Notes: generated by a model from the letters alone, not told the origin. DNA of 64,000 nt from Solea solea (GCF_958295425.1 NC_081140.1:14616087-14680086), one strand, 5' to 3'; numbered from the stretch's first letter, positions 46,767 to 59,460 are shown. A program made the numbers and translations.

Positions 46767-48385
46767 CACTACCGTTCAAAAGTTTGGGGTCACATTGAAA
46801 TGTCCTTATTTTTGAAGGAAAAGCACTGTACTTTTCAATGAAGATAACTTTAAAGTAGTCTTAACTTTAAAGAAATACACTCTATACATTGCTAATGTGG
46901 TAAATGACTATTCTAGCTGCAAATGTCTGGTTTTTGGTGCAATATCTACATAGGTGTATAGAGGCCCATTTCCAGCAACTATCACTCCAGTGTTCTAATG
47001 GTACAATGTGTTTGCTCATTGGCTCAGAAGGCTAATTGATGATTAGAAAACCCTTGTGCAATCATGTTCAGACATCTAAAAACAGTTTAGCTCGTTACAG
47101 AAGCTACAAAACTGACCTTCCTTTGAGCAGATTGAGTTTCTGGAGCATCACATTTGTGGGGTCAATTAAACGCTCAAAATGGCCAGAAAAAGAGAACTTT
47201 CATCTGAAACTCGACAGTCTATTCTTGTTCTTAGAAATGAAGGCTATTCCATGCGAGAAATTGCTAAGAAATTGAAGATTTCCTACAACGGTGTGTACTA
47301 CTCCCTTCAGAGGACAGCACAAACAGGCTCTAACCAGAGTAGAAAAAGAAGTGGGAGGCCGCGTTGCACAACTGAGCAAGAAGATAAGTACATTAGAGTC
47401 TCTAGTTTGAGAAACAGACGCCTCACAGGTCCCCAACTGGCATCTTCATTAAATAGTACCCGCAAAACACCAGTGTCAACATCTACAGTGAAGAGGCGGC
47501 TGCGGGATTCTGGGCTTCAGGGCAGAGTGGCAAAGAAAAAGCCATATCTGAGACTGGCCAATAAAAGAAAAAGATTAAGATGGGCAAAAGAACACAGACA
47601 TTGGACAGAGGAAGACTGGAAAAAAGTGTTGTGGACGGATGAATCCAAGTTTGAGGTGTTTGGATCACAAAGAAGAACGTTTGTGAGACGCAGAAACGTA
47701 TGAAAAGATGCTGGAAGAATGCCTGACGCCATCTGTTAAGCATGGTGGAGGTAATGTGATGGTCTGGGGTTGCTTTGGTGCTGGTAAGGTGGGAGATTTG
47801 TACAGGGTAAAAGGGATTCTGAATAAGGAAGGCTATCACTCCATTTTGCAACGCCATGCCATACCCAGTGGACAACGCTTGATTGGAGCCAATTTCATCC
47901 TACAACAAGACAATGACCCTAAACACACCTCCAAATTGTGCAAGAACTATTTAGAGCAGAAGCAGGCAGCTGGTATTCTATCGGTAATGGAGTGGCCAGC
48001 GCAGTCACCAGATCTGAACCCCATTGAGCTGTTGTGGGAGCAGCTTGACCGTATGGTACGCAAGAAGTGCCCATCCAACCAATCCAACTTGTGGGAGCTG
48101 CTTCTGGAAGCGTGGGGTGCAATTTCTCCAGATTACCTCAACAAATTAACAGCTAGAATGCCAAAGGTCTGCAATGCTGTAACTGCTGCAAATGGAGGAT
48201 TCTTTGACGAAAGCAAAGTTTGATGTAAAAAAAATCGTATTTCAAATACAAATCATTATTTCTAACCTTGTCAATGTCTTGACTCTATTTTCTATTCATT
48301 TCAGAACGTATGGTGGTGAATAAGTGTGACTTTTCATGGAAAACACAAAATTGTTTGGGTGACCCCAAACTTTTGAACGGTAGTG
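46767..48385 (+). mobile_element. Full-length Tc1/mariner transposon (1619 bp)
   Basis: Perfect 27-bp TIRs start CACTACCGTTCAAAAGTTTG at 46767-46793, with the reverse complement at 48359-48385. TA dinucleotides flank both ends (46765-46766 and 48386-48387), as Tc1 requires. One transposase reading region occupies 47179-48223. The element sits in a TA-rich microsatellite between bcap29 and the convergent slco1 gene. Perfect TIRs suggest a fairly recent insertion. Confidence 0.95.
47179..48223 (+). pseudogene. Tc1 transposase, interrupted by one frameshift
   Basis: The first frame (47179-47703, 174 codons) starts MARKRELSSETRQSILVLRN. It carries the paired-type double helix-turn-helix (about residues 1-115), a GRPR AT-hook-like motif near residue 55, and the first catalytic Asp in LWTDESKFEVFG. 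The second frame (up to 48223) begins with MLEECLTPSVKHGGGNVMVW. It carries the second Asp (QQDNDPKHTSK) and the Glu of PDLNPIELLWEQLDR, giving a DD34E-type triad. The frames overlap near 47690-47710, where a net one-base shift separates them; otherwise the length of about 345 residues is normal. No other stop codon interrupts either part. As it stands it cannot make a full transposase. Confidence 0.93.
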
Positions 48386-48709
48386 TATATATATACATAT
48401 ATGTGTATGTATATATGTGTATATATATACATATATACATATATGTATATATACACATATATATATATACATATATGTGTATGTATATATGTGTATATAT
48501 ATATATACATATATACATATATGTATATATATACACATATACATACACGTATATGTATGTGTATATATACATACATATATACACATATATGTATACATGT
48601 ATACATATATTTATATACATACATATATGTGTGTATATATATGTGTGTATATATATACATTTATACATATATACATGTGTGTGTATATATATATGTATAT
48701 ACATACATA

Positions 48710-48741
<32 letters not shown>

Positions 48742-48768
48742 CATATATATACATACATACATACACAT
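48386..48768. repeat. TA/TATG/TACA microsatellite, right flank of Tc1
   Basis: About 380 bp of alternating purine-pyrimidine TATA, TATG and TACA units. The several 100-166 codon open frames in it are Tyr/Ile repeats on both strands and are not genes. Confidence 0.95.
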
Positions 48769-49151
48769 ATAGCTAAGAGGCAACTTTATAAATGCTGGTG
48801 TTCAAAATGACACTGTTACTGCAATAATGTGTGCAAATAACATTTTCTATTGATTCGCTTGTGCCACCATTAAAACTGGGAAAAAAAAAATACGTCTTTG
48901 TCTTCATAAGGAACAAATAAAAGCATTTACATTCAAGAAATGTTTCTTTATATCAAATTTCTGTCAAAATTCACAAAGCTTTCACAGGTCTGGTAGTACA
49001 AATATACAATGTATGCTCGATATGAGATAATCAAATACAACATGCGATTCCCTGCAAGTCTCATTTGTGTGTGCAAATGTGTATACTATCACTGTACATA
49101 CTGTGTGTGTATGCGTGAAGGCGTCAAAGGTCATCGCTTATGCCGGATCTG
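48769..49151 (-). other. Probable 3' UTR of the slco1 gene
   Basis: Non-coding sequence directly after (on the minus strand) the slco1 stop codon at 49154-49152. No AATAAA or ATTAAA in minus orientation was found in it, so the transcript end is undetermined. Confidence 0.4.
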
Positions 49152-52100
49152 TCAGAGCCGCGTCTCCCTGTCTGTGCAGTTGTCTGGCATTTGTTGTAAT
49201 TGGTTCACATTGGAAATCATAAACTCTTCCTTCCTGAGCGCTTCCAGCTCCGTTCCTCCGTTGACCACCGCTCCATGAATGGCGTTCCTTTCTTCCTCCT
49301 TGAGCTGCCGACTGAGCAGAATGAAGCCGGGGATGCAAATGAGGAAAGAGATAGTCCGCAGGCTCAGAGTCAGGCCCAGATATGCAGTCCTGAGAGGCAA
49401 GTGTGTTAAACCATAAAATTAGATTGGATGAAGATATTCCTCTTTTGACATCAGATGAAAGAGAAGGCTCGGGATAACCGATTAGTGTTGACAAACACAT
49501 AAATGGGGCAGAGACGGGTGAACGCCACAGTGGCGCCGTCTCACAGAAGCGCGTGAAATCATGTCAGTGAAGAGTAAAGTTACTGGTTTATTAAATTGAA
49601 CATCAGTAGATCACTTGAGTGATGCTGAGGAAAAGTCTAGTCGTGAGTTAAAGTTGTGAAACCTACATATTCACAATTTGACAAGCACCATGTTGAATTT
49701 TCACAAATATGGAAGTCTGTGCCAATAAGGTTTTAAATAATCTTAATTTTTTTCTCATCAATTGTATGTTAGTGTTTATCATCATTGCTGTCCAATATTG
49801 CACATGCTTAAGCATAAAGCACCTTTCAAACTCAGATGAACGGTCAGCTGGGTCGTAAAACTGAAATGTGATGATGGAATTGTTAGAGGAAATGTTAGAT
49901 GCGAGTACAACCTGTATGCTGTGGTGTTGTAGATTCTACAGGCTCCTATACCTCCACACCTCTTCTGACCCCATTTTAGACATGTGGTGTCAATGATGGC
50001 TCCAAAGTAGATGGGAGCAGGGATCCCTGCTGTAGGATAAATAAAGCACAGAAACAGTATATTATGAAAGCCTTCCTCTAATATAATTAGAATAATCCTT
50101 TTAATAAAGTTGTAAAGTGACAGGTTTTTGGAAGCAGGATGGAAGTAACCAGGATAACGTAATTTTAAAGTTTGCATCTCAGTGCTCGGCCACTGACACA
50201 GGCTCATGGAGAGAATTTGTTCTTAAGGCAAATTACCAAGGGTACGTGTTGCCAGTGCATGGAAACCCAAGGCCAGAGATTTCAGCTGTGGTTTTATGCA
50301 CCTACACGAGGAAAAGAAAGACATACATTGGTTAGAAAAATGTCAAAATCTCATGTCTAGTTGCAAAATGTAGGTGGTATGAAATACATTGTGCAATACA
50401 ACAAAGTAAATGACAACTATAAACTGTAAACCTTTACAGTTGACATTGCTGTCGTGGTTAGAATGAGTTATTTTCCAGCCATAAAGTTGGGGTCCAATCC
50501 CCGATTCCTTTAGTCCACAGTCTCTCAATCCTAGTCCTGGGGACCTAGTGTGCTGCATGTTTTTGATGTTGCCGTGCTCCAACACACCTGGTTCAAATGG
50601 TCAGCTCGTCATCAAGCCCTGCAGAAGCCTGATAACGAGCCATTGATTTGAATCAGGTGTGATTCAGGGTTTGAGTAGCTATCAAGTCCAGAAAAACAGA
50701 TAATAAGTGATCTTATTATCTAAATTACTTTTCCGACGTGGAAGCATCCATCACTGACAATTAGATTGAAGAAATGACAATAAAATAGCTAATTACTGTA
50801 AAATGAGTCATTATTTTATTACTGTGTTACAACAATGAAAGTCATTTCATTGTTGTGACACCACAGTATTCAAACAGGACCAGCTAAGAAATATGTGCAT
50901 ATGTCAACATTCCCTGACTAAAAACGTGTGTATGAAAACATTACATCTTGTATCTATGGTGTTAGGTGTTGAGTCAAGTGTCAGCCAGCAGATGTTGCTC
51001 TGGTGCAGGAGGATCTACACCTGGTTCACGAGTCATGTCACATGACCTCTCATGAGTTGCTCATTTGCCTGAAATGTCATTGTAGCTGTGTTAATGTCGC
51101 TCAGTAACCAAATAGTTGCTTCACATTTCACGTGAAGAATATTTTACTGCTCTATCTGACAATGTTCCCTTTGAAGTGAATGAAGAAGACAATGTAATGT
51201 AATCCAGTTCCATTCACAATAACACAAAGCAACCATGTTTTTCCCTGAATTTACATATATCCTATCCTACGCAGAAAAAGCAGCGTTCCTGTCAAATCAA
51301 TCTGCCCTTTTTCTTTCACTTGGCAGGAGCCGGAGACCACAGTCCCCTTTAGAAACATGAGTGGGAGAGATGCAGCACTGACTGTCATGTCCTATTTCGT
51401 ACGTCTCAGACTGTGTCATTACAGCAAATTAATGTCGGATCAGTTCAGGCGCTGACTCAACACTTTTTCCTGACCTCATTCGTGTGAAACAGATTAGAGA
51501 TTTGCCTCAAAGAATTTGAGAGGTTCTCAGCTGACCATTGAAAAGCACCATCATATCAACAGCTTAAAATCCCTGGAAATCGTATTCATGTAAACAGTCA
51601 AATTTGATATTCAGTGGTGAACAAAATGTAAAAATGGTGAAATCCTATTATATGTGCATATATATATATATATATACTTTTTAAAACTTAAATCTGACCT
51701 GATGAGAAACATGTAGCCTGGTGTCCCCCCAAGGGAGATGATAAAGGAAGTGATGACAGAGAGAGCCAGGAAGTACGGGAACATCCTGTCACAGTCGTCC
51801 TTGTCAGGACACTGACCTGTACTGGCTGTAAAATTACCAGCCGCACCGACACAGCTGCAGTTAGAGAAGACCTGAAAAAAAAGAAATAAAAAATTATGTA
51901 AAGTTGTACACAAGGGACCATGTATAGTGGGACATAGACAAATATACTGTATATACACAGCAATAAGCTTGAAAACAATCAGAAACTGAGTGCACGCATT
52001 AAAGTGTGATGAGCAAAGAGCAAGACTTTATTCTCGTAAAATTACAACTTTATTCTCGTAATATTACAACTTTATTCTCGTAATATTACAACTTTATTCT

Positions 52101-55100
52101 TGTAATGTATCATTTTTCTCTTAGAATTATGACATTATTTTTCTTGGAAAATTAGGACTTTATTCTCACAATATTACAACTTTGTTCTCGTAAAATTACA
52201 ACTTTATTCTTACAATATTACAACTTTATTCTTGTAATATATCATTTTTCTCTTAGAATTATGACATTATTTTTCTTGGAAAATTAGGACTTTATTCTCA
52301 CAATATTACGACTTTGTTCTCGTAAAATTACAACTTTATTCTCACAATATTACGACTTTGTTCTCCTGATATTACTACTTTGTTCTCGTAAAAATTACAA
52401 CTCTATTCTTGTAATATTATAACTTTATTCTCGTAATATTACAACTTTATTCTCACAATATTACGACTTTGTTTACGCGATATTACTACTTTGTTCTCGT
52501 AATATTACAACTTTATTCTCACAATATTAAGACTTTGTTCTCGCTATATTACTACTTTGTTCTCGTAAAAATTACGACTTTATTCTTGTAATATTATAAC
52601 TTTATTCTCGTAATATTACAACTTTATTATCACAATATTACGACTTTGTTCTCGCGATATTACTACTTCATTTTTCGTAAAATTACAACTTTATTCTTGT
52701 AATATTACAACTTTATTCTCATAATATTATAACTTTATTCTTGTAATATTACAACTTAATTTTCATAAAATGACGACTTTGTTCCGTAAAAAAATGACGA
52801 CTTTGTTCTCGTAATAATACTTACGGTGTTTTTCCCTGAGCCAGCAGAGCCGGAGCAGCCAGCAAGACAAGGCGTAACATATGTGATGTCATTCTCTCCA
52901 CACACTGGGTCCCAGTCACTCGCTGAACAAAAGCACTCGGAGTTGCAGGCTGTGAACAGTGTATGTCGGTCATAAGATATCTCATCCCTGCTGGAAGAAC
53001 AGTGGAAAAGCAAAGTACAGATGAGAATATTGTCATTACATACATACAGAGATATACTAACATTGTTGTAGTGTAGTTTATACTATTTGTAATATCGCAT
53101 AATAACGCAGTTTATCGTTAATTCTTTCTCAAAGTAAACTCACTACGTTATTATTTAGCACGAATGTAAAAGGTTGGTGGCAGAATGGGCCACATAGTGT
53201 GAGGGAATGATTCACAGATGAAGGAGCTGTTGGCTTATAATTGCACACTCGCTGGAGCTCCATTAGCTCGCTTCCATCTGCTGCTGAGTTTAATCTATAT
53301 TGTCAGCAGTGCCACTTCAATTGCATCTGCAGCTGATAATCAGGTTAAAGAGCCTCGGCAGGGTATTGAAAACACATTTGTTTTTTTTTTTCTTGTGGCG
53401 GGTCTGTGCTGTTGTTTGTGGCTGAGTTGAGGAGCAATCTCTTTACTGCTGTTTTTCAAACTTTCAAGCCCGGGGAAAAAATGCCCAGTTCCGGGTGCCA
53501 AGTCAAAGATTCTTCATGTTAAATATATTATGGCAACATTTGACTCCTCGGTCCAGAGCAACTGATGCCATTTTTCTGCGCCCCAGTTCTTGTGACTCAT
53601 AGCTGCGTCGCTTGGCTTAGTCTCCACGTGTGAGGTATGGCTTTTTGGCCACATTTCATTCCACATGTGATTAGACTTCTCTGGACAGTATATCTGACAA
53701 CACAGCTGGACATATAAAACTTTTTGCACAGCACTGTATTGGTAACTGTTTGTACATATTTGACACCACATCAACTTTAAATACATCGAATCAGGTAGTG
53801 AAGAGTTCATGCAGTCCCTATACTACTAATTGTGTGATTTTACTGTTTTATGTATATTTTTTGTTTGTTTTGTTTGTATAAAAATGCTTTTAAGGACACG
53901 TATTGAATTGTGTTTGAATGTAAATTCAGCCACTAAAGACAGAATTTTTTCTCTATTCGTCTGTGTGAATGTATTCATTTTAAGGGGATATGAATATTTC
54001 TGTTTTAGTGCTCGTGTTAAGCTGTCACCATAGCCGACTTTCAAATCTGTGCACGTGTACATGCACCTGCACATTACATGCATTACATATAATACTCCAC
54101 ATCAAAACCATTTGCTCCTTGATGTGCAACTCCGACCATCAAAGTGACATGCGATTCATTCCTCTCTCTTGCATTTAACCAGTATGTGAGTGTATTCAGT
54201 CCCAGTCAGTGGCCACTCACCTGTTGTATGAAAGCGTCACCCCGGCAACTTTGGCGTTCTCGCAGCTCATCGCGAAGAAGAACAGCGAAAGGACGTAGCC
54301 AATCAGAGATGTGCCAAAGGCAAACTTGGCTGCACCCATGATGTTCAGCTTTAGCCTCTTCATGAGCAGACCTCCAGAAAACATGCCCAGTGCCACAGCA
54401 GGGATATTGATCACACCTAGGAGTAAGAGACAAGGTGATCATTGAGTTGCTTGAAGGCCATTGATGGATAATGATTTAATATATAGAATGATTTCCTTAT
54501 GTCCCAGACAAGTACACTGAGATGTATTTGGAGCTCAGTGTATAGCGCGACCTGTGTCTTTGCCTTTGCTGCGTCTCCTTCTTTTAATCTCCTCTTTTTC
54601 GACCTTCATTTATCACCAATTTGAAGATGGTCTTTTATCTATACCCATGTCATTAGTTCCGGTCACTAATAATGCATTCTCTTTTATTTCCATGCAGCCA
54701 ATCTGGTCAGCGCAGGCAGCTCTTTTGATGAGACCACATGAACCTAGATGCTTTCAAGTTCTCCAGTTCATATTTTATTTCACATGCACAAGCGCACTCT
54801 TCATATTCACAAATCTACCCCCCGCTGCAGCTGTAGTGTTAGCAGGATTTGCAACACGCTCCCTTGTTTTTAAACAATATTTGTGCTGCATTCACCAAAC
54901 AGATTAAAAATACAAATACATGAAGTGGAAAAAGAAAACTGCTGACTAATAATTTGGAATAATAATCGCAATTCATGTGTGATCTTTACGCTATATACTG
55001 TGATCGTACTTGACACTAGAAATCATTTGAATAAACTAGGCACAGAATTCAAACCAAGCAACAAAAAAAAAACTCCCTGCCCCCCTGTGATGATTTTCCA

Positions 55101-58100
55101 GGTTTTAACACAATTAATTCATGTGCTACTTATTATTATTTATGGGGAGGGGGGGGGAAGTGAATCATAACGCATACCCATCAGAAAGTTGGCCTTCGAG
55201 GCAGACTGCCTGAAGTGCTGCTCGATGTACTTGGGCTTGTAGGTGACCATGCCGATGAGAGAGTTCAGCTGGATGATTGTCACACACAGGTAGATCAGGT
55301 ACACGGGGTGTCCCAGCAGAATTCGCAAGGATGGAATAAAATCTGCCGACGGATTAAAGACGTGGCTTTAAACTCCTGCCGACAGTGCAACAGTGCAAGG
55401 ACATGATTTTCTCTTGATATGAAGCAATATAAGCCTTATGAGAAACAGTTCAAATAATGTAAATGATCCATCCTCACCTTTGGCCATTTCTATAAAACTA
55501 GTATGTTCATCTGCAGAATACTTGTGCTTGAGCAGGGGGGCGTTCTTCATGAAACTCTTCTGCTCTGCTGTGCACTCCTCTGGTCCCCGGGGTCCAGGTA
55601 TGGGCAGTGAACGAGGCAGGAACCAGAATGGGATGGCAGAGAACAGGGTGATGACCCCGGCTATGAGGTAGCCCAGCCACCAGGCCCCAACCCAGCGGGC
55701 ATCTGCCGGTGTGATGGTGAGAGTTTCTGTGTTGTGGGGGAGACGGATTAATACTGAGGCTGATGCTGAGGCTGCACATACTCATTACTTATTATTGTGA
55801 CACTTGAATGTTAATCTTTCTCCACTGGACCAACAAGAGGAGTGCGTTTGGGCAGAGCTTTTTAACCCAATATATGATTTGATACTTTTATTACGCTTCT
55901 CCTTTTCCTCTGTCGCTACCTTCTTTCTCTCTGAAGTCTAATGTATCCCTCACCATCCCTCACGCCCTTCTGAAGGATTTGTCCCTCCTCTGCGTCGTCT
56001 GGCCTCATTCATTAGCTAATCCATGCTAATCCCGCACACCTGCTCTGACTCCGCGCACTCGGCCGGTCGTGCGGTTGATTTTGTATCTGATAACATCCTG
56101 TCTCGCTTTCATGAATGACAAGAGCTTTTTTTGAACGGCATCAGTTAGACCTGTGATGACAGCAAGAGTGCAGATGTCGCCGTTCTATTCCTGTATTCTA
56201 GTTATCCATAGCAGGACCACTGTAGGGCTGCAAATAAGGATTCTTTTCATTATCGAGTAATCCGTCGATTATTTTCCCGATTAATCCGGTTTTGGTCTGT
56301 TAAATGTCAGGAAAAGTTGAAGAATGTCCATCGTTGTTTACCAAACCTGGAAATGATGATGTTCTCTAAAGTCTATTTCTGTCTTCAAACCAAAAATCAT
56401 TAAGTTTTAATGATTGCTTTGTCATACGGAGCAAAGAAACCAGAAAATATTCACATTTAAGAAGCTGAAAAATCGGAAAACTTGCTTTAATTATTGAAAA
56501 AACAATCAAAAACGTTGACGATTTATCTAGTAATAATCGTTCCTCCTGCGATATGTCCAAACATTCTCTATAAAGAAAGCAAACTCTTTTTTTAGAGAAT
56601 ACTGAATTACCCCGTATAACAACCCACTGCTTTACTACTGTACATTCCATTATTAAATGATGTAAGTATGTAAGTACATGTAAGAAACAAACTTTCCTTG
56701 CTAAGCTGCTAACGGCGTCCATATCATGTAGGAACAAAAAATCGTCCGGACAATACAAGCTCTGTCTGAGTCTAGACTTTGAAATTATAAATACTCTGGC
56801 GTTTCAACTCACCCATCTTTACAAATCCGATATCCACGTAGATTTTGGCACACAGGGAGCCCAGCAGGTAGCCAAACACGGGACCGACCACTGAAATGGT
56901 CTGCACACAACCTATGGTTTCATAGACATGGACGAAAATGACCCACAACAAACAAACTGGTGAGAGATAAATCTTTAGGTCAGACTTTGTAAGTAGGAAT
57001 CAATATTTACTGCAGTAAGAGCATCATTAGAATCACAATCAAGACAGAAATGTTCCTGTTTTTTTTATATAGTGTATCTTGGCCATTCTTTTACATGATT
57101 GAACACAGGGCAGTATGTACACTGACACACATATAATCTGTGCTAAAAATGATACACTGCAGGGTAAATACAGCTGTATGACACTTAAACTGTCCTGTAT
57201 ACTGTATACTGTATACTGTCAGTGGTGTAACTATAAACAGTGCACACACAAAGATATGATTGTGTGTCCAGTTTTACTGTAAGCCTATTTATCACATCAT
57301 TCAACTGTAAACAAAAATGCTTTACTGCGCCGGTGTGTCAGACGAGTGAGAGACACACCGGCGCAGTGGTGTGTTCATACTCCAATTTTCACCTTCGTCA
57401 AACAGTCCAAAGGTGTATATCTCTTTTCTTACCCACATACAGGGCCGCATTTTCCTCGCTCGCAAAATCATCTATGTAAGAGATCCCAAGGGGCTGAACG
57501 GGCGTCTCTCCAATGCCGCGCAGAACGTTTCCCAGGAGCACATAGATCCACATCGACAGGTTGGACTCGCTTTCGCAACCTGCAGTCAGGACGGAGTAAG
57601 TGTGATGATTTACTCGTCGACAGAAGGGTCATCGCCAGTGATTGCATATGCATACAGCCAGGCAGTGCTGGTTTAATATGATCTGATTCAACACAGCGCG
57701 GTGCAATGCGATACGAGGATATTGGGGACGACGCGATGTATTCGATGTCGTAGATCTGATTATTTCATCGCTCCAAAAAACATTGAGTTTTACAAACTAA
57801 GAATGTTAACCTTTCACAGAGAGGTCTGTCATGCCTGCTTACGAAAAGTTTCAGCCGTCACATGGTGCTGTAAAGGAACACTAGTCATAATAAGAATAAG
57901 AATAAGAATAATATACAGGTGATTTACATTAGTTGTGATGCCTGTGTACTTTGCAATCTTTCCTTCTCTCCGGTAAAAAATAGTAATGTATTAAAGATAT
58001 TAACAATATGACTATAAGAAGTTCAAAGAGATTATAGACAGTTTCTTGATATATCCAGTATAAACAGAATTAAGATGACAGTATATTGCACGTGGGATGA

Positions 58101-59054
58101 GTAGCCTCATTATGTACTCTCTCCACCACAGGTCTAACTTAGGAGGAATAAAATGATTAAAATATCCAATTATTGGGTCTATCACATTTCGAAATAAACG
58201 CATGAATCATCTAATAATCGAGGAGATCATACTTTATTTTATTTTATTTGAAGTATGTGTGTAAAGCTCACCAGTTGCTGGCACTTCAGGTAGTTTACCG
58301 TCTCTGGTCAGGTCGACTGAACCCAGTGGACACGGAGAGGGGTTCAGTGTTGAGTTCTCTACCCACCGCACTGAGGTTTCAAATTCATAGCTATACGCAA
58401 AACACAAATGACACTTTCAAAACGAGCAAATATGAACAGTTGAAGAACTAAAAGAAAAGAAAAGAAATGAGTGGAAGTGGATTTTACATGTCATTTCAGA
58501 TTAAGTCTCACTGTTAAAGGTTAATCTAGTGCTCCACCTGTAATATACTGTGTGTGTATATACATGACAAGTTCAATGAAAAACAGTTTGTGAAGCTCGT
58601 CTTAAGGCGCACTTCTTCTCCTTGGCCTTTGATGCAGCGTGAGTTGTTTTTCACGTTCTTATGTGAGATGTTGTGTTTTCACTCATTTATTAATGTTGTT
58701 TTTAAATTCAAAACGTGGACTGGATAAAAGGCCTACAGTGTAGATATAAGACAGACACAGCATTGTTTGGCACAGCTTTGAGAAGGGAATGTAAACAAAC
58801 AGCGATACACACATTTCATGTCTATTACCCAATCTTTGCTGTGCAGTCTGTTTAAATTCGGCTCCAGTTTACGGACTGAATTAAAATCCGAGAGGCAGGC
58901 CTACTGGCTCCTCCCACTCACCGTCCAATGATGAAGTGAGGCAAAGCGATGATGAAGGTGCCGATGGACATCAGTACACAACCTACTGCGATGACCTTTG
59001 GCCGATGGAGTTTGGCCCCAAAGTAACTGACGAAAGCGATCACCAACAGGTTAC
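49152..59054 (-). CDS. slco1c1: Organic anion transporter, OATP1 family (SLCO1C1-like), 5' part missing
   Basis: Twelve coding exons in transcript order: 59054-58922, 58390-58272, 57579-57433, 56911-56813, 55726-55478, 55342-55178, 54416-54221, 52990-52825, 51871-51699, 50301-50237, 50029-49912, 49389-49152. All join in phase to 621 codons plus stop. Human OATP1C1 has about 712, so roughly 90 N-terminal residues with the first membrane segment are missing. OATPs are 12-TM plasma-membrane exchangers of bile salts, steroid conjugates and thyroid hormones. Visible are [18 protein letters not shown], the signature region [31 protein letters not shown], the Cys-rich Kazal-like extracellular loop (CNSECFC...[12 protein letters not shown]...CLAGC), [12 protein letters not shown] and a C-terminal ETRL that fits a PDZ ligand. 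The family is certain; 1C1 versus the fish paralogue 1D1 is not resolved. The upstream exon was not found before the transposon at 60.28 kb, so it should lie beyond the window. Confidence 0.88.
50515..50700. mobile_element. Palindromic fish MITE-like repeat
   Basis: The core 50583-50661 is a large imperfect palindrome: CACACCTGGTTCAAATGGTC on the left pairs with ATTTGAATCAGGTGTG on the right, around GCCCTGCAGAAGC. Flanking words such as GTCCTGGGGACC and CTGCATGTTTTTGATG match a common fish repeat as I remember it. It lies in an slco1 intron. Outer boundaries are approximate. Confidence 0.65.
52022..52820. repeat. Minisatellite with unit of about 22 bp filling an slco1 intron
   Basis: About 800 bp of tandem variants of AACTTTATTCTCGTAATATTAC, with sub-variants (TTGTTCTCG, CACAATATTACGAC, GTATCATTTTTCTCTT) in a higher-order pattern. 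It occupies most of the 953-bp intron 51872-52824 and runs up to the 5' splice site of the 52990-52825 exon. Confidence 0.95.
56223..56541. mobile_element. Diverged, truncated copy of the hAT-type MITE
   Basis: It starts TAGGGCTGCAAATAAGGATT and shares successive blocks with the 40884-41228 element: GTCGATTATTTTC, AAATGATGATGTTCT, TTTTAATGATT, TTCACATTTAAGAAGCT and AATCGGAAA. The right terminus has decayed. It lies in the slco1 intron between the 56911-56813 and 55726-55478 exons. Confidence 0.8.
57324..57367. repeat. Perfect 16-bp stem-loop in an slco1 intron
   Basis: ACTGCGCCGGTGTGTC (57324-57339) and its exact complement GACACACCGGCGCAGT (57352-57367) flank a 12-base loop. It is GC-rich in AT-rich surroundings and lies 66 bases beyond the splice donor end of the 57579-57433 exon. 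Its function is unknown. Confidence 0.9.
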
Positions 59055-59090
59055 CTGGAGGGCAGAAAGTCTAGGTCAGATAGGGGGAAA

Positions 59091-59325
59091 AATACTTTTA
59101 ACGATTTGCATTTAGCTTTGTATTTCTAGAATAGGGGAGTGTTTTTTTTGTTTTATTGTTTTTAAACCTCAGTTTCCCTCTGAGCCCACCAGTGGTGTCA
59201 CTGGTGGGCACGTAACAAAAATAAGAATGAAGACATTTGTCAACTTGAGGTTGGAAAGCACAATTTCTCAAAAATACTAACCCTATTCTCGTAATACAAA
59301 GCTAAATGCAAATCGGTGAAGTATT
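59091..59325. mobile_element. MITE with TIRs of about 45 bp
   Basis: Left end 59091-59136 and right end 59281-59325 are inverted repeats of about 45 bp with few mismatches, sharing CGATTTGCATTTAGCTTTGT and GAATAGGG. The interior is about 145 bp and has its own palindrome CCACCAGTGGTGTCACTGGTGG. It lies upstream of the last slco1 exon seen (59054-58922). No clear target-site duplication was found. Confidence 0.88.
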
Positions 59326-59357
59326 CCTTTAAGTTTAAGGATGAATCGATGCTATTT

Positions 59358-59460
59358 TTTTATTTTTTTATTTAACCTTTATTTAACCAGATAAAAGACC
59401 CATTGAGATCGAGACCTCTTTCACAAGGGTGAGCCGGCCAAGAAAGGCAGCAGCATAGTT
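59358..59460 (+). repeat. Dispersed fish repeat fragment
   Basis: The words TTTAACCTTTATTTAACCAG, CCCATTGAGATCGAGACC and GGCCAAGAAAGGCAGCAGC recur in fish genomes as I remember them, as part of a short interspersed element. Ends and class are uncertain. Confidence 0.5.

Noticed and set aside
46675..48768. Possible CRISPR-like or satellite array because of repeated TATATAC units
   Set aside because: There are no regular spacers, and the region is explained by a microsatellite split by a Tc1 insertion.
48285..48810. Several open frames of 100-166 codons on both strands rich in Tyr and Ile
   Set aside because: They are translations of the TATA/TATG/TACA microsatellite; every frame is open because the repeat lacks stop codons.
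52987..52990. Distal acceptor (exon starting 52987) as the main splice choice in slco1
   Set aside because: The proximal acceptor at 52990 gives a loop length matching remembered OATP1C1; the distal one is kept only as an alternative.
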